Below, piece by piece: positions 6,034 to 9,349 of a stretch of DNA of 9,349 bases. The number at the start of each line of letters is the position of its first letter. Position 1 is the first letter of the stretch. The position numbers were made by a program, and so were the translations under genes. The notes below the pieces were generated by a model. That model was not told where the DNA came from and did no database searches. It saw only the letters and a list, made by a program, of their open reading frames with translations. Source of the DNA: an uncultured Kouleothrix sp. (GTDB lineage: Bacteria > Chloroflexota > Chloroflexia > Chloroflexales > Roseiflexaceae); contig CALLYN010000558.1 of NCBI GenBank assembly GCA_937858455.1, positions 1-9,349 on the forward strand. The letters run 5' to 3'.

Positions 6034-6975
6034 CTACGATCGCTTCAGAATAGCACGCAGCTCGTCGTCGATCGGCGGGCGAGCACCATAGCGCGCGACG
6101 ACCCAGCTGCCAATATCGTTGGCGAACCGCGCGGCGCCCGCCAGGTCGCCGTCGCGCAGGTAGCGCGCCAGAAACGCCCCATCGAACGCATCGCCCGCGC
6201 CGGTCGCGTCGATCACCGGGCCATCGCCGGTGGGGTAGTGCTGGGCGTGGTCGCCCGCCTTGACAAAGCAGCCATCTTTATCGAGCTTCAGCACAATCAC
6301 CGCGCCGTTATGGCGCTCGAATAGCTCCTGCGCGATCTGCTCGGGGGCGTGCTCGCCGGTGAGCGCCTGGCCTTCCTCGCGATTCGGGAAGAGGATATCT
6401 ACCGGCAGCGCGGCGGTAATGCGCGCAAACCGGTCGTGGCCCATCTCGCGGATCATCTGGTACGAGGCAGGATCGAACGACACTGTGGCGCCGGCAGCCT
6501 TGGCCACCTGCGCGGCGCGGAGCGCCGCAGCGCGCGGCGGGTCGGTGAACAGCGACCAGGCGGTGATATGCACGTGGCTGCTGGCGCGCAGCGCGTCGAG
6601 CGGCAAGTCGGCCGGCATCAGCTGGAAATCGGCGGCCTGGTTCGTCACCATGCTGCGCTGCCCGGCGCGGTCGATCAGCACCAGGATCACACCGGTGTCG
6701 TGCTCGGTGGTGCGGCTGACATACGCCGCCACCTGCTCGCGCTCGAGGTCGCCGACCACCAGGTCGCCGAACACGTCGGCGCCGACTTTCCCCACAAAGC
6801 CAGCCGGCATGCCCACCCGCGCGATCCAGGTTGCCACGTTCGCGGCAGAGCCGCCCGGCGCCAGCGCGATCCGCCCGGTCGTGTCGCCGCCCGGCAGCAG
6901 CATTGTATACGGCTTCACCAGCACATCCCACACCAGGTCGCCGATCGCGATGATCGGCCCGGTAGCGTTGCCCAC
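6034..6975 (-). CDS. PfkB/ribokinase-family carbohydrate or nucleoside kinase
   Basis: Cytoplasmic ATP-dependent kinase of the ribokinase superfamily, about 313 residues, a usual length. PfkB signature 1 is LAPGGSAANVATWIARVG (38-55). FPNREEG (196-202) is the Asn/Glu metal-binding motif. Signature 2 is DATGAGDAFDGAFLARYL (256-273), with the GAGD anion hole (259-262) and catalytic base D262. Substrate cannot be read from sequence; ribose, 2-keto-3-deoxygluconate, fructose or a nucleoside are all possible, and no sugar operon adjoins. GTG 6975 is chosen because it begins just before the first beta strand (PIIAIGDLVWD) and has AGG 6 bases upstream. The frame stays open to ATG 7152, but the extra 59 residues would translate a promoter and palindromic repeats. 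It converges on the sigma gene with a 3-base gap and no visible terminator. Confidence 0.9.
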   Translation of the reverse strand: MGNATGPIIAIGDLVWDVLVKPYTMLLPGGDTTGRIALAPGGSAANVATWIARVGMPAGFVGKVGADVFGDLVVGDLEREQVAAYVSRTTEHDTGVILVLIDRAGQRSMVTNQAADFQLMPADLPLDALRASSHVHITAWSLFTDPPRAAALRAAQVAKAAGATVSFDPASYQMIREMGHDRFARITAALPVDILFPNREEGQALTGEHAPEQIAQELFERHNGAVIVLKLDKDGCFVKAGDHAQHYPTGDGPVIDATGAGDAFDGAFLARYLRDGDLAGAARFANDIGSWVVARYGARPPIDDELRAILKRS

Positions 6976-7011
6976 AGCACACCTCGTTGGCACTGAGCGA
7001 TTGCGTGCCGC

Positions 7012-7020
7012 AGTATACCA
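7012..7020 (-). promoter_or_regulatory. Extended -10 promoter for the PfkB kinase
   Basis: The minus strand reads TGGTATACT followed by GCG, the same 12-mer as at the desaturase promoter (plus-strand span 7009-7020 here, 5152-5163 there). It is 37-45 bases upstream of the GTG start at 6975, giving a leader of about 30 bases and supporting that start. Confidence 0.6.
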
Positions 7021-7052
7021 CAGGCTCGGTGTGGCTCCGCTCGCCAACCAAA

Positions 7053-7081
7053 CGCCCCTCTCCCACGTGGGCAGAGGGGCG
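7053..7081. repeat. Long palindromic hairpin (hairpin C)
   Basis: CGCCCCTCT (7053-7061) pairs with AGAGGGGCG (7073-7081), and inside CCCA pairs with TGGG around the CACGTG centre, with one bulged C. No U-tract on either strand. It lies upstream of the PfkB promoter and beside the double-hairpin copy 2, so it resembles a REP-type palindrome more than a terminator. Confidence 0.65.
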
Positions 7082-7094
7082 CGAAACAGCATCT

Positions 7095-7163
7095 GCGGGG
7101 CGACGAAGCCACCCCCGAAATTTGCGATACCCTGCCCGGCTTTGCCGGGCAAGGTATCGCAAA
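7095..7163. repeat. Double-hairpin element, copy 2 (degenerate A plus long B)
   Basis: On the plus strand GCGGGGCGACGAAGCC followed by ACCCCCGAAA (7095-7120) matches hairpin A of the other copies, but pairs only over about five bases. Hairpin B spans 7121-7140 and 7144-7163: 20 positions around a TTT loop with one C-A mismatch and the core CCCGGC-TTT-GCCGGG. The A-to-B order runs on the plus strand although both flanking genes are on the minus strand, unlike the terminator placement of copies 1 and 3. Confidence 0.75.
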
Positions 7164-7189
7164 ACGAAAGCGATCCAGCAGAGCCAGTA

Positions 7190-8461
7190 CTACTCGACTT
7201 CGGGCGAGAGCGAGGGCATGCCGGTCGACACGACCGCAGGCGCCGAGGCGCGCACCGCTATGCCGATCAGCACCAGCGCGCCGGCCACCAGCAGGCCGCC
7301 GACGAAGTAGGGCGCCTGGAGGCCGAGAACGTCGAACAGCGCGCCGGCCAGCAGCGGGCCGAGCACCATGGTCAGGCTATTGAGCGCCTGCGTGCCACCA
7401 AGGGTGGCGCCCTGCGCCTGCGGCGCCACGCGCCGCGAGATCAGGCTGGTGAGCGAGGGCGTGGCCATGCCGCTGCCGGCCGCCAGCAGACCCATGATCG
7501 GGTAGAGCGTCCAGGGCTGCGGCGCGAGCGCGATCAGCGTAAACGCCACGGCCATCAGCGCCAGGCCAACCACCGCCAGCCGCATCTCGCCAAAGCGCGG
7601 CACCAGCCGGCGGATGAGGAAGCCCTGCATGATCACCGCCATCAGGCCGATGAACGCGAAGATAAAGGCGTTCTCGCGGGGCCCGAAGCCGAAGCGCGCG
7701 TCGCTGTACACCGCGAAGTTGCTCTGCATGCCCGCAAACGCAAGGTTGAGCATAAACACGCCGGCCAGCAGCGGGCGAATTGCCTGGTTGCTCAGCACGC
7801 CGCTCAGCCGCGCCAGCGGGTTCATTTTCGCCAGCGGCACGGCGATACGCTGCTCGGCCGGAAGCGACTCGGGCAGCATGAAGTAGCCAAAGGCCACATT
7901 GGCTAGCGCCAGCGCAGCCGCCGCGAAGGCCGGCGCCTCAAGGCTGATGCCGCTGAGCAGGCCGCCCAGCGCCGGGCCGAGCATAAAGCCCAGGCCGAAG
8001 GCCGCGCCGATCATGCCCATGCCTTTGGCGCGATTCTCGGGGGTGGTGATGTCGGCGATATACGCCTGGGCCGTAGAAATATTGCCGCCGGTGATGCCGT
8101 CGAGGATGCGCGCGCCAAACAGCACCGCCAGCACCGCCGCAGCGCCGAAGCCCAGCAGCCGATCGGCCAGGCCGAACACAATATACGAGATGCCAGTGCC
8201 AAGCAAGCTGATCAGCAGCACCGGCCGGCGGCCGAAGCGGTCGGAGAGCGCCCCCAGCACCGGCGCGCACAGAAACTGCATCAGCGAGAACGAGGCCGCT
8301 AGCAGCCCGACGATGATCGCGCGGTTCTCGGCTAGGGCCGCGCTCTCGGATTGTTCGATGATTTTGACGTAGTACGGAAGAAGCGGCAGCACAATCCCGG
8401 CGCCAAGCAGGTCGATAAACACGGTGAGGAAGATGAATGCCATGGGCGAGCGCTTGTTCAT
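7190..8461 (-). CDS. MFS drug/proton antiporter, TetA-like (DHA1, 12 TM)
   Basis: Integral membrane exporter of the drug:H+ antiporter-1 family, 423 residues with about twelve hydrophobic segments. Helix 1 carries FIDLLGAGIVLPLLPYY, with the acidic residue typical of TetA relatives. Motif A, GALSDRFGRRPVLL (70-83), lies between helices 2 and 3. ARILDGITGGNISTAQAYIADIT (117-139) leads to ENRAKGMGMIG and motif C, FGLGFMLGPALGG (155-167), the antiporter signature. The central loop is around PLAKMNPLARL. The C-terminal half has degenerate motif A in RRLVPRFGEMR. Closest in plan to tetracycline-type efflux pumps, but the substrate is not determinable and no TetR-type repressor is adjacent. The ATG at 8461 has a purine-rich AGAGAGAG stretch 3 bases upstream and a strong promoter about 40 bases upstream. 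Double-hairpin elements lie on both sides of the gene. Confidence 0.93.
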   Translation of the reverse strand: MNKRSPMAFIFLTVFIDLLGAGIVLPLLPYYVKIIEQSESAALAENRAIIVGLLAASFSLMQFLCAPVLGALSDRFGRRPVLLISLLGTGISYIVFGLADRLLGFGAAAVLAVLFGARILDGITGGNISTAQAYIADITTPENRAKGMGMIGAAFGLGFMLGPALGGLLSGISLEAPAFAAAALALANVAFGYFMLPESLPAEQRIAVPLAKMNPLARLSGVLSNQAIRPLLAGVFMLNLAFAGMQSNFAVYSDARFGFGPRENAFIFAFIGLMAVIMQGFLIRRLVPRFGEMRLAVVGLALMAVAFTLIALAPQPWTLYPIMGLLAAGSGMATPSLTSLISRRVAPQAQGATLGGTQALNSLTMVLGPLLAGALFDVLGLQAPYFVGGLLVAGALVLIGIAVRASAPAVVSTGMPSLSPEVE

Positions 8462-8490
8462 GGGCTCTCTCTACTGTTATGGATACTATA

Positions 8491-8502
8491 ACTTGTGCAA
8501 GT
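8491..8502. promoter_or_regulatory. Putative operator ACTTG-TG-CAAGT over the antiporter -10 and start site
   Basis: A 5-bp inverted repeat with a 2-base spacer overlaps the -10 hexamer (8500-8505) and the expected start near 8493, where a bound repressor would block transcription. It contains AACTTGTGCAA (8490-8500), the reverse complement of the 11-mer upstream of the sigma gene. TTGCAA-type sites also occur at 8512-8517 and 8533-8538. Confidence 0.45.
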
Positions 8503-8528
8503 ATAACATTTTGCAAATATTTTGTCAA
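8500..8528 (-). promoter_or_regulatory. Strong sigma-70-type promoter for the MFS antiporter
   Basis: On the minus strand TTGACA (8528-8523), a 17-base AT-rich spacer and TATACT (8505-8500): five of six at -10 and perfect at -35. Start near 8493, leader about 32 bases. Confidence 0.82.
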
Positions 8529-8591
8529 TAGATTGCAAAGATATATGCGGCCCATGCACCATTTTTCGAACCCACGCTTTGTCTGTTCCGC

Positions 8592-8620
8592 TGTGCTGCC
8601 CGGCGAAGCCGGGCAGCACA
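8592..8620. repeat. Perfect 13-bp palindromic hairpin (hairpin B, copy 3)
   Basis: TGTGCTGCCCGGC (8592-8604), loop GAA and the exact complement (8608-8620). Same loop and CCC..GGC/GCC..GGG core as copy 1, with different but still complementary arms. On the minus strand it follows the terminator of the partial transporter. Confidence 0.85.
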
Positions 8621-8656
8621 AAAGAAAGCTCGGGTGCGGCTTCGTCGCACCCGAAC
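8620..8656 (-). terminator. Intrinsic terminator after the partial MFS gene (hairpin A, copy 3)
   Basis: On the minus strand GTTCGGGTGCG (8656-8646) pairs with CGCACCCGAGC (8638-8628), 11 pairs with one G-U and loop ACGAAGC, followed by TTTCTTTT (8627-8620). It is 62 bases past the stop codon at 8718 and closely matches the proA terminator. Confidence 0.8.
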
Positions 8657-8717
8657 TCTCACCGTACAGCAGGTGCTTTGCCGGATTTGGTAGTACCTGG
8701 CAGCGCGCCAAGCCGGC

Positions 8718-9349
8718 TCAGGCCACGCGGGCGCGGCGCGCCGGGCGCAGCCAGTGCAGGCCAACCAGCAACAGCGGCACGAGCGCCAGCGCGGCGCCGG
8801 CCACGCCGAGGGTGGTGTAGCCGAAATGATCGAGGATCACGCCGCTCAGCAGGTTGCAGCTAGCCGAGGTGAGGTTGACAATCAGCTCAACGCTGCCCTG
8901 CAGGCTGCCGCGCTCGGCCGGGGCCAGCATGTCGGCCAGCATTGTCGAGCCGCCGACATAGCACAGGTTCCAGCCCAGGCCGATCAGGAACAGCGCCAGC
9001 GTCAGCCAGCCGGCGAGCAGCGAAGCCGGCGCGAGCAGGCCGCCGGCCACCAGCAAGCCCACGCCAATAGCGATGGCGGCGCGCCGGCCCAGGCGGTCGA
9101 TCAGGCCGCCGTTGACGATCGAGAGGCCATACATGCCAATTGTATGCGCCATAAACACCAGCGAGATTTCGTCGCCGCCGTGGTGATTGTGGTCCATATG
9201 CAACGATGTGACCGACATCACCAGCACCATGGTGGCCTGGCCTACCACCATTGAGGCCAGCGCCAGCTGCGCGGCCGGCAGGCGCAGCAGGGCGCCAAGC
9301 GTGCGGCCACGCTCGGCGGGGGCGTGCGGCTGGTGCGGCTGGCCAGCCC
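8718..9349 (-). CDS. MFS transporter, C-terminal half (5' partial)
   Basis: Partial major facilitator transporter; the right edge cuts the gene near its middle. The frame remains open from ATG 9251 to the window end and reads AGQPHQPHAPAERGRTL, then GALLRLPAAQLALASMVVGQ. That is a central cytoplasmic loop leading into helix 7, so 9251 is an internal Met and the true start lies outside. Helices 7-12 follow, with the loop SLHMDHNHHGGDE after helix 7 and the motif A-like GGLIDRLGRRAA between helices 8 and 9. LADMLAPAERGSLQG lies between helices 10 and 11, and the end is the basic tail RPARRARVA. A His-containing stretch after helix 7 occurs in related actinobacterial and Chloroflexota permeases as I recall them. 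Substrate unknown; drug or metabolite export is likely. It precedes the TetA-like antiporter on the same strand, but a terminator and a strong promoter separate them. Confidence 0.85.
   Translation of the reverse strand, partial: AGQPHQPHAPAERGRTLGALLRLPAAQLALASMVVGQATMVLVMSVTSLHMDHNHHGGDEISLVFMAHTIGMYGLSIVNGGLIDRLGRRAAIAIGVGLLVAGGLLAPASLLAGWLTLALFLIGLGWNLCYVGGSTMLADMLAPAERGSLQGSVELIVNLTSASCNLLSGVILDHFGYTTLGVAGAALALVPLLLVGLHWLRPARRARVA

Noticed and set aside
6260..7906. A 548-codon open frame on the plus strand
   Set aside because: It spans two well-supported minus-strand genes (PfkB kinase and antiporter) and the palindromic repeats between them, with low-complexity composition; an antisense shadow.
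8718..9251. A complete 177-residue six-helix transporter starting at ATG 9251
   Set aside because: The frame continues without a stop to the window end and encodes a typical central loop and the start of helix 7, so the gene is truncated by the window and is not a half-size protein.
1..9349. CRISPR arrays, tRNA or rRNA genes, transposases, phage or toxin-antitoxin genes
   Set aside because: No regularly spaced direct repeats, no tRNA-like or rRNA-like stretches, and no matching protein motifs were seen in either strand.

Overview
The window is GC-rich, mostly coding DNA with short AT-rich promoter islands and several perfect palindromes between genes. The gene set suggests a member of the Chloroflexota, probably class Chloroflexia near Roseiflexus or Kouleothrix. 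It includes a J-domain/thioredoxin membrane protein, an OmpR-type regulator, proB and proA separated by a long spacer, an acyl desaturase, an ECF sigma factor and a PfkB kinase. That placement is inferred from overall character and was not checked by a search. All genes look chromosomal. No tRNA, rRNA, CRISPR array, transposase or phage gene was seen.

Layout. Positions 1-1360 (+): the C-terminal part of a J-domain/transmembrane/TlpA-like thioredoxin protein, then 18 bases later an OmpR-family response regulator. Positions 1444-4065 (+): glutamate 5-kinase (proB) and gamma-glutamyl phosphate reductase (proA), the first two steps of proline synthesis. They are separated by a 255-base spacer packed with nested inverted repeats, then closed by a U-tailed terminator. 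Positions 4206-5054 (-): a three-histidine-box fatty acid desaturase. Positions 5055-5373: a divergent control region with an extended -10 promoter for the desaturase and a perfect TTGACA-17-TATAAT promoter for the ECF sigma factor (5374-6030, +). Positions 6034-6975 (-): a PfkB-family sugar/nucleoside kinase, tail to tail with the sigma gene. Positions 7190-8461 (-): a TetA-like drug/proton antiporter. Positions 8718 to the right edge (-): the C-terminal half of a second MFS transporter.

Most unusual signals. (1) The first gene fuses a J domain (predicted cytoplasmic) across a membrane segment to an extracytoplasmic thioredoxin fold. (2) Three intergenic regions carry versions of one bipartite double-hairpin element, whose arms differ in sequence while staying complementary; two copies are placed as U-tailed terminators. 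(3) The proB-proA spacer holds two abutting stem-loops, then an 18-bp stem (one mismatch) enclosing two small hairpins and ending just before the proA ribosome binding site. (4) The sigma and antiporter promoters share the 11-mer TTGCACAAGTT and further TTGCAA-type palindromes, suggesting a common regulator. No complete new defence or biosynthetic system is visible.

Both ends are cut inside genes, so the N-terminus of the first protein and that of the last transporter are missing.
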